From: an uncultured Lachnospiraceae bacterium | Lineage (GTDB): Bacteria > Bacillota > Clostridia > Lachnospirales > Lachnospiraceae | Direction of reading: 5' to 3' | Assembly (NCBI GenBank): GCA_949076555.1 | Contig: CARUOB010000004.1 | Location: 53,466 to 100,179 of the forward strand | DNA: 46,714 nt | Shown: positions 35,249 through 42,500 of the stretch, in pieces | How positions within the stretch are numbered: the first letter of the stretch is position 1 | How the letters are laid out: each line of letters opens with the position of its first letter | The notes under the pieces: model-generated | The model's input: only the letters and a program-made list of their open reading frames with translations | Told to the model about the DNA's origin: nothing | Database searches by the model: none | Made by a program: the position numbers and the translations under genes

Positions 35249-36015
35249 AACTGAAAATCGACAACGTAAAAAAGATTTACAATTCCCGGAACGGGGAAAT
35301 GATCGCTTTAAACGGAGTCAATTTAGACATTGCGGAAAACGAGTTTATATGCGTGGTAGGTCCTTCCGGATGCGGAAAATCTACACTTCTGAATATCATT
35401 GCGGGACTGCTTGAGCCTACTTCCGGCGCCGTGTATTGTGACGGAAAAAAGGTAGAAGGCACAGGAACGGAGCGAGGCGTGGTCTTTCAGCAGTATGCGC
35501 TGTTCCCATGGATGACGGTAAAGAAGAATGTCATGTTCGGGCTGAAACTTCAGGGAATCAAGGGCAAGGAAGCGGAAGAGCGGGCCATGAAGTACATAAA
35601 AATGGTGCAGCTTGAGGACTTCGTCGACCACTATCCGAAGGAACTTTCAGGCGGTATGAAACAGAGGGTTGCCATTGCGAGGGCATATGCGGTGAATCCT
35701 TCCGTACTGCTTATGGATGAGCCTTTCGGCGCGCTGGATGCGCAGACGAGGACGCAGCTTCAGTCGGAACTGCTGGAAACATGGGAAAAAGAACAGAAGA
35801 CATGTTTCTTTATCACGCATGATGTGGACGAGGCTATTATCTTGGCACAAAAGGTAATTATTATGAGTGCGCGGCCCGGACGGATCAAAGAGATCGTAGA
35901 TATCAATATTCCGTATCCGAGAACACAGGAAACAAAAATGTCGCCTGAATTTTTGGAATTAAAGAACCATATTTGGGGACAGGTATATCAGGAATATTTG
36001 GAAGTAAGGAAATAA
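35224..36015 (+). CDS. SsuB/TauB-type ABC transporter ATPase
   Basis: This ATP-binding subunit of the importer has 263 residues. Walker A is GPSGCGKST, the Q-loop FQQYALFPWM, the signature LSGGMKQR, Walker B VLLMDEPFGALD and the switch His ITHDVDEAI, all intact. The start ATG 35224 lies inside the permease gene, consistent with translational coupling. It energises uptake via the 34469 permease and the lipoprotein at 36143. No regulatory C-terminal extension is present. Confidence 0.93.
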   Translation: MAGEKRNIKLKIDNVKKIYNSRNGEMIALNGVNLDIAENEFICVVGPSGCGKSTLLNIIAGLLEPTSGAVYCDGKKVEGTGTERGVVFQQYALFPWMTVKKNVMFGLKLQGIKGKEAEERAMKYIKMVQLEDFVDHYPKELSGGMKQRVAIARAYAVNPSVLLMDEPFGALDAQTRTQLQSELLETWEKEQKTCFFITHDVDEAIILAQKVIIMSARPGRIKEIVDINIPYPRTQETKMSPEFLELKNHIWGQVYQEYLEVRK

Positions 36016-36026
36016 CAGTTACGATA

Positions 36027-36055
36027 TTGGATTTGTGTAAAGTTTATGTTATGAT
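36027..36055 (+). promoter_or_regulatory. Sigma-A promoter before the binding-protein gene
   Basis: TTGGAT (36027-36032), 17-base spacer, TATGAT (36050-36055). It starts a separate transcript whose 5' leader of about 80 bases contains the structured element at 36077-36136, so the binding protein can be made in excess of the other subunits. Confidence 0.7.
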
Positions 36056-36076
36056 GTAAAAAGAATTTTTATTCTT

Positions 36077-36136
36077 GAGTCTGCGCCTGCGTAGCGAACG
36101 CAGACTCATAAAATATAAAGCTACGCAGAAACGAGG
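36077..36136 (+). promoter_or_regulatory. Pseudoknot-type leader element before the binding-protein gene (copy 2)
   Basis: The stem GAGTCTGCG (36077-36085) pairs with CGCAGACTC (36099-36107). The loop segment GCGTAGC (36089-36095) is perfectly complementary to GCTACGC (36120-36126), which sits immediately before AGAAACGAGGG, the ribosome binding site. Relative to 31952-32016 the paired positions change together. Confidence 0.65.
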
Positions 36137-36142
36137 GTGAAT

Positions 36143-37258
36143 ATGAAAAAGATGTTAGGGTTATTTTTGACGGCAGCGCTGACTGTGTCATTGGTAGGGT
36201 GCGGCAGCCAGCCGGCACCGGCAGCAGAAGCGCCTGCGGCAGAGACTTCGGCGGCGGTGGAAGAAGAACCCGCGGCGGAAGAGCCTGCAGCGGAGGAACC
36301 GGCAGCAGAAGAGGCAGAGGAAGCACCTGCGGAAGCGGAAGCAAGCTATGATCCGGTTACGCTGCACGTGGCTTACATGCCCAACTATGGCAGTCTGTGG
36401 TCAGTACTTACCGCAAAGGAAAAAGGCTTTTTTGACGAAGTTGGTATTACGGTAGAGATGGTTGAATTTGCGGACGGCCCGACGATCATTGCCGCTATGG
36501 AATCCGGCAGTATCGATGTAGGCTATATCGGTCAGGGTGCACATAAGCTTTGTATCAACGGCAAGGCATCTATCTTTGCTCTTTCCCATATTTCTAACGG
36601 CGATGCACTGATCGGCGGTGAGGGAATCACAAAAGTAGAAGACCTGAAAGGCAAGAAAGTGGCATACTCTTCCGGAAGTTCCAGTGAAGATATTCTGGTG
36701 AACTCCTTACAGGCAGCTAATATGACGATGAGCGATATCGAAGCGGTAGATATGGATGCATCCGCGATCGTTACGGCTATGCTTTCCGGTGGTGTAGATG
36801 CATGTGCAACATGGTCTCCCAACAGCATTAAGATTTTGGAAGAGATGGCAGGAGCGACCAAGCTGACCGATAATATGACATTTAAAGATACCACCATTTC
36901 TCTTGCAAGCTGGATTGCAATGCCCAGCTATGCAGAAGAAAACAAGGACGTTTTGGTGAGATTTACCAAAGCACTCTTCAAGGCAATGGATTATGCGGCA
37001 ACCGATCACTATGATGAGGTTGCACAGTACGTGGCAACACAGGTTGCACAGGATTATGACAGCGTCTATGCACAGAGAGGCGACGCACAGTGGTTGACAG
37101 GAAAAGAAGTTTCAGAGGGAGCTTCGAACGGTGAGGTAGAAGAATATTATGAAGTGCAGAAGCAGGGATTTGTGGCGGCAGGCGCCGTGGAGAAGGACCC
37201 CGTTCCGGCAGCTTCCGAGTATGTCATGTTAGATGTCATGATTGAAGCAGGCAAGTAA
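36143..37258 (+). CDS. TauA/NMT1-type lipoprotein solute-binding protein
   Basis: This binding lipoprotein of the importer has 371 residues. The start ATG 36143 follows CGAGGGTGA. The signal peptide MKKMLGLFLTAALTVS ends in the lipobox LVGC with Cys 20, followed by an Ala/Glu/Pro-rich linker with repeated AAEEP units (about residues 22-70). The binding domain opens with LHVAYMPNYGSLWSVLTAKE and includes IDVGYIGQGAHKLCINGKA and ATWSPNSIKILEEM. The same domain, clearly related, forms the C-terminus of the chemoreceptor at 39657. The ligand is unknown; sulfonates and thiamine-like molecules are typical for the family. Confidence 0.9.
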   Translation: MKKMLGLFLTAALTVSLVGCGSQPAPAAEAPAAETSAAVEEEPAAEEPAAEEPAAEEAEEAPAEAEASYDPVTLHVAYMPNYGSLWSVLTAKEKGFFDEVGITVEMVEFADGPTIIAAMESGSIDVGYIGQGAHKLCINGKASIFALSHISNGDALIGGEGITKVEDLKGKKVAYSSGSSSEDILVNSLQAANMTMSDIEAVDMDASAIVTAMLSGGVDACATWSPNSIKILEEMAGATKLTDNMTFKDTTISLASWIAMPSYAEENKDVLVRFTKALFKAMDYAATDHYDEVAQYVATQVAQDYDSVYAQRGDAQWLTGKEVSEGASNGEVEEYYEVQKQGFVAAGAVEKDPVPAASEYVMLDVMIEAGK

Positions 37259-37344
37259 TTAAAAGTAATTTTATGGTGAGAGCAGTCTGCCGTCTGGTAT
37301 ACTGCTCTCGCATGCTGTTGGGAAACAACGGTATGGAGGCTGTT

Positions 37345-38880
37345 ATGCTGATTTTACTGTTAGTTGTTTTTATGATTGTTTCCGGCTTTATTTTGCTTCG
37401 CAAAAGAAACAGGGAATCCGTTTTTCTTTCAGGAATGTGCATCAGTCTGGTGCTTGAATTTACCGGCATTTTAATTTTTGTGGCAAAAAAGGGCGGATAT
37501 TCAAAGCAAATGCTGGAATTTCTGTTTGTTTCTATGAAACTAAAGACAGAAATCCAATATCTTGTGATTCCGCTTGACTGCATAGGCTATATCATTGCGC
37601 TGGGCAGATATCTGTTTCCTTTTTTTCTCATGCAGATGGCAATGCATTATTCGATGATTCCCTTGATCCGCCGCGATCCGTTAATGAAAAAACTGACGGC
37701 CATACCGCCGATTGCCTCCCTGGTTATTTATTATCCTTCCATTTATAAATCGATCACTGCGTGGAATCCGGGAATACAGGATTTTATTGTAGAGATTTCT
37801 TATTATTGGATTTTACTTTATATCGGCGCTGCGATCGCTCTTCTTGTCATCGAATATTTTTCGATCACAATGGCTTTTTGCAGGAGGCAGTTCAGCCTGG
37901 TCGTCATCTGTATGATTGCAATGTCAGGACTGTATCTGACTTATTGCGGACAGGACCCGGGTCAGGTATACCGGTTTTACAGCTACTCCTATAAATGGAA
38001 CAGGGGAATCGGATACTTGCAGCATATGTGGGATATCAAGACCTATTATCTGCTTATTGTGATCAATGTGATCTGTGGTATATTGGGATTTTACGGCTTG
38101 TTCCGGTATACACAGCAGCACTATGCGGACGATTTGGAAGATGTGGTGATGGAGCGGAAATATAACACGGCGAAAGTAGGAACATTGGTGTTTGTCCACA
38201 GCACGAAAAACCAGCTTTTGGCGAACCGCGTACTTTTTAAGCGTTTAAGCGGGCTTGACATGACACGGGCAGAGGACATTCAGAAGATGCAGGAGTGCAT
38301 CGTAACGTTGGAGAATATCAATGACGCGCTGTTAGAACGGATGGAGGAACTGCACCGTTCCGTAAAGTCGAGTTCCATTCTGATGGTGTCCTGCTACTTG
38401 GAAGAAATCGTGGAGAAAGCGTTGGACAGATTCTATGATAAGTACCCGGAGGCCTCTGTGGAAGTTATTCTTGAATCCAACGCGCCTCTGCTTGCGGACA
38501 GAACCCATCTTTGCGAGGCTGTCTATAATCTCTTAATCAATGCGCAGGATGCGGTGGACGCGGCAGACCGGGGAGCGGAAGGAAAGGTATCCTTGCTGAG
38601 TCATGATGAAAGGCTTTATACTGTTATAGAGATAAAGGATAACGGGACAGGTATTCCCATGGCGCTGACTAAAAAAATATTCGATCCGTTTTATACGAGT
38701 AAAAACAGAAGTCATAACTGGGGAATGGGACTGTATTATGTCAGAGCGATCGTCAGGGGACATTTGGGGAATCTGCGGGTAGAGAGCAAAGAGGGAAAAG
38801 GAAGCAGCTTTTATATTATTTTACCAAAATATGCGGACGACAGACGGCGGATTTATGGTGATAAGAATGGGCGAAAATAA
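37345..38880 (+). CDS. Multi-TM sensor histidine kinase
   Basis: This membrane kinase has about 511 residues; the start is chosen at ATG 37345 because GGAGG stands five bases upstream, although ATG 37273 and 37333 are in frame. About seven hydrophobic segments fill residues 1-245 (first MLILLLVVFMIVSGFILL), resembling 7TM receptor kinases. The phospho-acceptor is probably H285 in LVFVHSTKNQLLA. The ATPase domain has YNLLINAQDAVDAAD (N box), IEIKDNGTGIP (G1), FDPFYTSK (F) and GMGLYYVRAIV (G2). It overlaps the regulator gene. It likely reports the ligand or status of the neighbouring transporter. Confidence 0.85.
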   Translation: MLILLLVVFMIVSGFILLRKRNRESVFLSGMCISLVLEFTGILIFVAKKGGYSKQMLEFLFVSMKLKTEIQYLVIPLDCIGYIIALGRYLFPFFLMQMAMHYSMIPLIRRDPLMKKLTAIPPIASLVIYYPSIYKSITAWNPGIQDFIVEISYYWILLYIGAAIALLVIEYFSITMAFCRRQFSLVVICMIAMSGLYLTYCGQDPGQVYRFYSYSYKWNRGIGYLQHMWDIKTYYLLIVINVICGILGFYGLFRYTQQHYADDLEDVVMERKYNTAKVGTLVFVHSTKNQLLANRVLFKRLSGLDMTRAEDIQKMQECIVTLENINDALLERMEELHRSVKSSSILMVSCYLEEIVEKALDRFYDKYPEASVEVILESNAPLLADRTHLCEAVYNLLINAQDAVDAADRGAEGKVSLLSHDERLYTVIEIKDNGTGIPMALTKKIFDPFYTSKNRSHNWGMGLYYVRAIVRGHLGNLRVESKEGKGSSFYIILPKYADDRRRIYGDKNGRK

Positions 38881-39553
38881 AAAAAAGATTAAGATTATGA
38901 TAGCGGATGATGTGCCGCTGCTTCGGGAAGACATGACTGAGCTGATCGACAGACAGGAAGATATGGAAGTAGTCGGAACGGCGGGAAGCGGAAAAAGAAT
39001 TGTCGAGTTGGCAAAAGAGGTAGAGTTTGATATTATTTTAATGGATATCGAAATGGAGAGTTTAAATTCCGGTATCCTTGCGGCAGAGCAGCTGCGGGAG
39101 GAACTTGGAGAAACAAATATTATTTTTTTGACGGTACATGATACAAATGAAATGATACTGACTGCGATGGGAGCAGGAGCAGTGGATTACCTTGTAAAGG
39201 GATGTGGAGAGGAAGAGATACTGAATCATATCAGAAGCGCCTACAACGGGAATCCAATCATGGAACGCAAGGTCCATGATGTGGTCATGCAGGAATATGT
39301 GAGACTGCAGAAGAGTGAGAAAAGCCTTTTGTTTTTTATTAACAATATCTCTGGCCTGACGGCCGTGGAAAGAGAATTGATTAAAATGCTTTTAGAGGAA
39401 AAGAAAATCAAAGAAATTGCGAAAGAAAGATGTGTGGAAATCGTCACGATCAAGACACAGATTAAGGGACTGCTTAGAAAATTTGGCTGCAGCAGAACAA
39501 AGGAAGTGACAAAGATCATTAACGATTTGAACCTGACACATTTGTTTATGTAA
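38867..39553 (+). CDS. LuxR/NarL-type response regulator
   Basis: This response regulator has about 228 residues and is the partner of the preceding kinase. The start is ATG 38867 (GGTGATAAGA upstream) or ATG 38855; both overlap the kinase end. The receiver has D14/D15 in MIADDVPLL, phospho-acceptor D60 in IILMDIEMES and the Lys in VDYLVKGCGEEE. The C-terminal helix-turn-helix (about 165-225) reads LTAVERELIKMLLEEKKIKE and ties to KTQIKGLLRKFGC, a NarL-type domain. It probably controls the transporter, chemoreceptor or TauE genes. Confidence 0.87.
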   Translation: MGENKKKIKIMIADDVPLLREDMTELIDRQEDMEVVGTAGSGKRIVELAKEVEFDIILMDIEMESLNSGILAAEQLREELGETNIIFLTVHDTNEMILTAMGAGAVDYLVKGCGEEEILNHIRSAYNGNPIMERKVHDVVMQEYVRLQKSEKSLLFFINNISGLTAVERELIKMLLEEKKIKEIAKERCVEIVTIKTQIKGLLRKFGCSRTKEVTKIINDLNLTHLFM

Positions 39554-39572
39554 GAGCCGGGCTGCGGCGTTC

Positions 39573-39634
39573 GGTTCAGAGAATGCTTCGTGTTCTACAT
39601 AAATGGGTTACATTGTCGCAATTTCTTATAGAAT
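39573..39634 (+). repeat. Dispersed intergenic repeat, copy 2
   Basis: Gapless match over 62 bases to the reverse complement of 1040-1101, about 11 mismatches; shared blocks TTCAGAGAATGCTTCG and TGTCGCAATTT. It sits between the regulator and the chemoreceptor gene, ending about 10 bases before the latter's ribosome binding site. Confidence 0.7.
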
Positions 39635-39656
39635 AAAAGGATAGAGAGGGACATTC

Positions 39657-41573
39657 GTGAAATTTTTTGCTGGAAAAAAAGAGACTGTTGAAAAAAGAAT
39701 AACGACGGATTTTTCTGATGTGGTCAAGGAGAGCTTAAAAAAACTCAAGAAGAATATTTTGGAGATGGGCTATATTGCCGACGGCACGAATGTAGCCATT
39801 AATGCGGTGGGCAGTTCTATAGATGTAATCAGCGATGCGAACAGCGAGCTGACAACACGGACGAAGGAAATCAATCAAAGTACGGTCAAAATGGGTCATG
39901 TAATAGATCAGACCAACCAGTCTGTGGAGGATTTAAATGAGTCCGCGTCTATTATGCGTACCAGCAATCAGGAGGTAAGCAGTATTTTCAGAAAGTTAAT
40001 GGAGGAAAATACGAGCACGCAGGGATATATCGAAGAAATTGCGAAAAATACCTTTGAGACAAATCAGGCGACCGGGGAGATCCGGCAGGCTGTTGACATG
40101 ATCAACAGCATCGCGAACAAGACCAATCTTCTGAGTTTAAACGCGTCCATTGAGGCGGCAAGGGCGGGGGAAGCCGGACGCGGTTTTGCCGTGGTGGCAG
40201 GAGAAATACGCGCTTTGGCGGAGCAGAGCAGGGAAAATGCAAAGGTAATTCAGGAAATTATCAGTTCCCTGGAAGAAAAATCGAATAAGTCTGTTTCCAA
40301 TATCAAAACCGTACAGAACGCATTTGAAAAGCAGACCGAAAGTCTGGAAAAGACAGACGACTTGATGGAAAAGACGAATCGAATGATAGAGGATGTGGCG
40401 GTAAGGATCAACCAGATTGAAACGAACTCCAGAGAGCTGGATGCCGAGAAGGATTTTATTATCAGCCATATGGAATCCCTCGAAAAGTTCAGTGAAAGCA
40501 ATCACTCGGCAATGGAAAATATTGTCTCCTATTTTAAAAGTGTCGTAAAAAATTCGATGGATATCAGGGAGAAGGCCTGTGAAGTAACGGAGACCAGCGG
40601 AGAAATACAGGAATCCATCGGTAAGTCCGAGAAGAAAAAAGCAACAAATAATAGCAGTGCTCCGGAAACCGTGCGTGTCGCCTATATGCCCAATTACGGG
40701 AGTCTTTGCGCAATCGTCGCCGCAATCAGGAATGGGGCCTTTGAACAGGAAAATATGCATGTCGAGCTTTATGAGTATGCCAACGGTCTTGAAATTATTA
40801 AGGCGATGGAAGAAGGAAAGATTGACTTTGGTTACATAGGCAATGGCGCGCACAAATTCTGTATCCAGGGAAGAGCGGCGATTATTCTGATGTCTCACTT
40901 GTCTAACGCGGAAGCCGTGATCGGAAACATGAAGCATGAAGTGAGGACGACGGCAGACCTGCGGGGCAAAAAAATCGGAAATGTGGAAAATGCATCCAGT
41001 GAAACCATTTTGCGTCTTGCGCTGGACGCTGAGGGCATTTCAGAAGGGGATGTCCAGATTATCAATATGAAACCGGATGAAGTGGTGGCTGCGATGATGG
41101 ACGGCAGTGTGGACGCCGGAGTCATCTGGTCTCCCTATACGTTAGAAGTACTGAAACAGCTTGGAAACGATGCGGTCGTGCTTGCGAATAATATGACATA
41201 CAACAGTAAGACGGCCTCTATTTCATCGTGGATTACACTGCCGGAGTTTGCAAAGGAAAATCAGGATAAAGTGCTACGCTTTACAAGGGCGATTTATCAG
41301 GGGATGAATTACAGGGCTGTGGAAGGTCATGTGAGACAGATCGCAGACTGGATATCGGAGATCACTTCGATTGATAAGAAAAGCGCGTTTGAGCAGCGAA
41401 AGGATGCGCAATGGCTCACTTCGGGCTTTGTGAGTATAGGGGCCAAGCGGGGGGACATAGCAGGGTTTTACCAGATTCAGCAGAGAGAATTTGTGGCATC
41501 CGGGCAGGTACAAAATTCTGTGCCAGTTGATCGGTATGTTTTGCTTGATAACATGATAAAGGCAGCACAGTAA
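39657..41573 (+). CDS. Soluble chemoreceptor fused to a TauA-like binding domain
   Basis: This 638-residue fusion has a methyl-accepting chemotaxis signalling domain first and a solute-binding domain last. The start is GTG 39657 with GAGAGGG seven bases upstream. Residues about 45-320 are long coiled-coil helices with the receptor tip NKTNLLSLNASIEAARAGEA followed by GRGFAVVAGEIRALAEQS, the CheA/CheW-binding signature. A linker SEKKKATNNSSAPE leads to residues about 339-638, which align with the lipoprotein at 36143: VRVAYMPNYGSL, IDFGYIGNGAHKFCIQGRAA, DAQWLTSGFVS. There is no signal peptide and no hydrophobic segment, so both halves should be cytoplasmic. The inferred role is chemotaxis toward the imported ligand of the adjacent ABC transporter. 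Confidence 0.9.
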   Translation: MKFFAGKKETVEKRITTDFSDVVKESLKKLKKNILEMGYIADGTNVAINAVGSSIDVISDANSELTTRTKEINQSTVKMGHVIDQTNQSVEDLNESASIMRTSNQEVSSIFRKLMEENTSTQGYIEEIAKNTFETNQATGEIRQAVDMINSIANKTNLLSLNASIEAARAGEAGRGFAVVAGEIRALAEQSRENAKVIQEIISSLEEKSNKSVSNIKTVQNAFEKQTESLEKTDDLMEKTNRMIEDVAVRINQIETNSRELDAEKDFIISHMESLEKFSESNHSAMENIVSYFKSVVKNSMDIREKACEVTETSGEIQESIGKSEKKKATNNSSAPETVRVAYMPNYGSLCAIVAAIRNGAFEQENMHVELYEYANGLEIIKAMEEGKIDFGYIGNGAHKFCIQGRAAIILMSHLSNAEAVIGNMKHEVRTTADLRGKKIGNVENASSETILRLALDAEGISEGDVQIINMKPDEVVAAMMDGSVDAGVIWSPYTLEVLKQLGNDAVVLANNMTYNSKTASISSWITLPEFAKENQDKVLRFTRAIYQGMNYRAVEGHVRQIADWISEITSIDKKSAFEQRKDAQWLTSGFVSIGAKRGDIAGFYQIQQREFVASGQVQNSVPVDRYVLLDNMIKAAQ

Positions 41574-41596
41574 AGCGGTTTGCAGAAAGGAAAACA

Positions 41597-42385
41597 ATGG
41601 AATATCTGATTATTGTATTGGTTTGTTTTTTTTCCTCGGTCGTAGGCGCGATCTGCGGCATCGGGGGCGGCGTCATTATCAAACCGGTGCTGGATGCAAC
41701 GGGCGTGATGGCTGTGACGACAGTATCCTTTTTGTCAGGGTGCACGGTGCTGTCCATGTCAGTGGTTTCGCTGTATAAAAATCTGAAGGCGAAGCATACA
41801 TTTGCCTTTGACAAGGTATTTGCGACGGTTCTGGCGTTTGGCGGCGTGGTTGGAGGACTGACAGGAAAGGAACTGTACCAGGGGATTATTAGCCGTCTGT
41901 CTGACAGCAGCCGGGTCGGCGCCATTCAGGCCTTTGTTCTGATGGTGATTACCGTGGGGACGCTTCTTTATACCATTTTTAAAGAAAAGATACATACAAA
42001 GAATTTGGAAAATAAGATAGTTATTTTTGTGATCGGTATCATATTGGGCATTATGTCTTCCTTTTTGGGAATCGGCGGCGGGCCGATTAATCTGGTTGTG
42101 CTGTTTTATTTTTTCTCCATGGAGACCAAACAGGCGGCTTTATACTCGATCTATGTCATTATGTTTTCACAGATTTCGAGTCTTTTGTCTACCGTGCTCA
42201 AAGGCAATGTGCCTCCCTTTGAGCCGGAAATTCTTCTTATCATGATTGGCTGCGGCATATTGGGCGGATTAGTGGGAAGCAGAATCAATAAGAAGATAGA
42301 AAATAAGACGGTAGACAAACTGTTTATGGGGCTGATGGGGCTTATTATCTGTATCAATATTTATAATATTTTCAGATATATGTGA
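41597..42385 (+). CDS. TauE/SafE-family sulfite/sulfonate exporter-type permease
   Basis: This integral membrane protein of the TauE/SafE (DUF81) family, 262 residues, starts at ATG 41597 behind CAGAAAGGAAAAC. About eight membrane segments form two repeats, each with the glycine-rich signature: AICGIGGGVIIKPVL near residue 19 and SFLGIGGGPINLVVL near 155. The family exports sulfite, sulfoacetate or related anions. Being last in the transporter/chemoreceptor cluster, it may expel an anionic breakdown product of the imported compound; this is inferred, not shown. A strong terminator follows. Confidence 0.88.
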   Translation: MEYLIIVLVCFFSSVVGAICGIGGGVIIKPVLDATGVMAVTTVSFLSGCTVLSMSVVSLYKNLKAKHTFAFDKVFATVLAFGGVVGGLTGKELYQGIISRLSDSSRVGAIQAFVLMVITVGTLLYTIFKEKIHTKNLENKIVIFVIGIILGIMSSFLGIGGGPINLVVLFYFFSMETKQAALYSIYVIMFSQISSLLSTVLKGNVPPFEPEILLIMIGCGILGGLVGSRINKKIENKTVDKLFMGLMGLIICINIYNIFRYM

Positions 42386-42417
42386 TACTAATATATGTAT
42401 AAAGAGAATCGATTGAA

Positions 42418-42447
42418 AATCCGCATTGTTAAAGTGCGGATTTTTTT
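42418..42447 (+). terminator. Intrinsic terminator after the TauE-type gene
   Basis: AATCCGCA (42418-42425) pairs with TGCGGATT (42435-42442); the T run extends to 42447. Confidence 0.9.
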
Positions 42448-42500
42448 GTATACTTGTTCTTAGTACAGAAACAGATGAGACAGAAGAACGGAGGGTAAAT

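Noticed and set aside
39657..41573. Fusion created by a sequencing error between two genes
   Set aside because: There is no stop, start or ribosome binding site near the domain border (about 40620-40670), and the linker is a normal Lys/Asn/Ser-rich stretch in frame, so a real fusion is more likely.
42386..42500. PyrR-type attenuator before carB
   Set aside because: The only hairpin there (42418-42447) follows directly on the TauE-type gene and reads as its terminator; no anti-antiterminator arrangement or PyrR-binding loop was seen.
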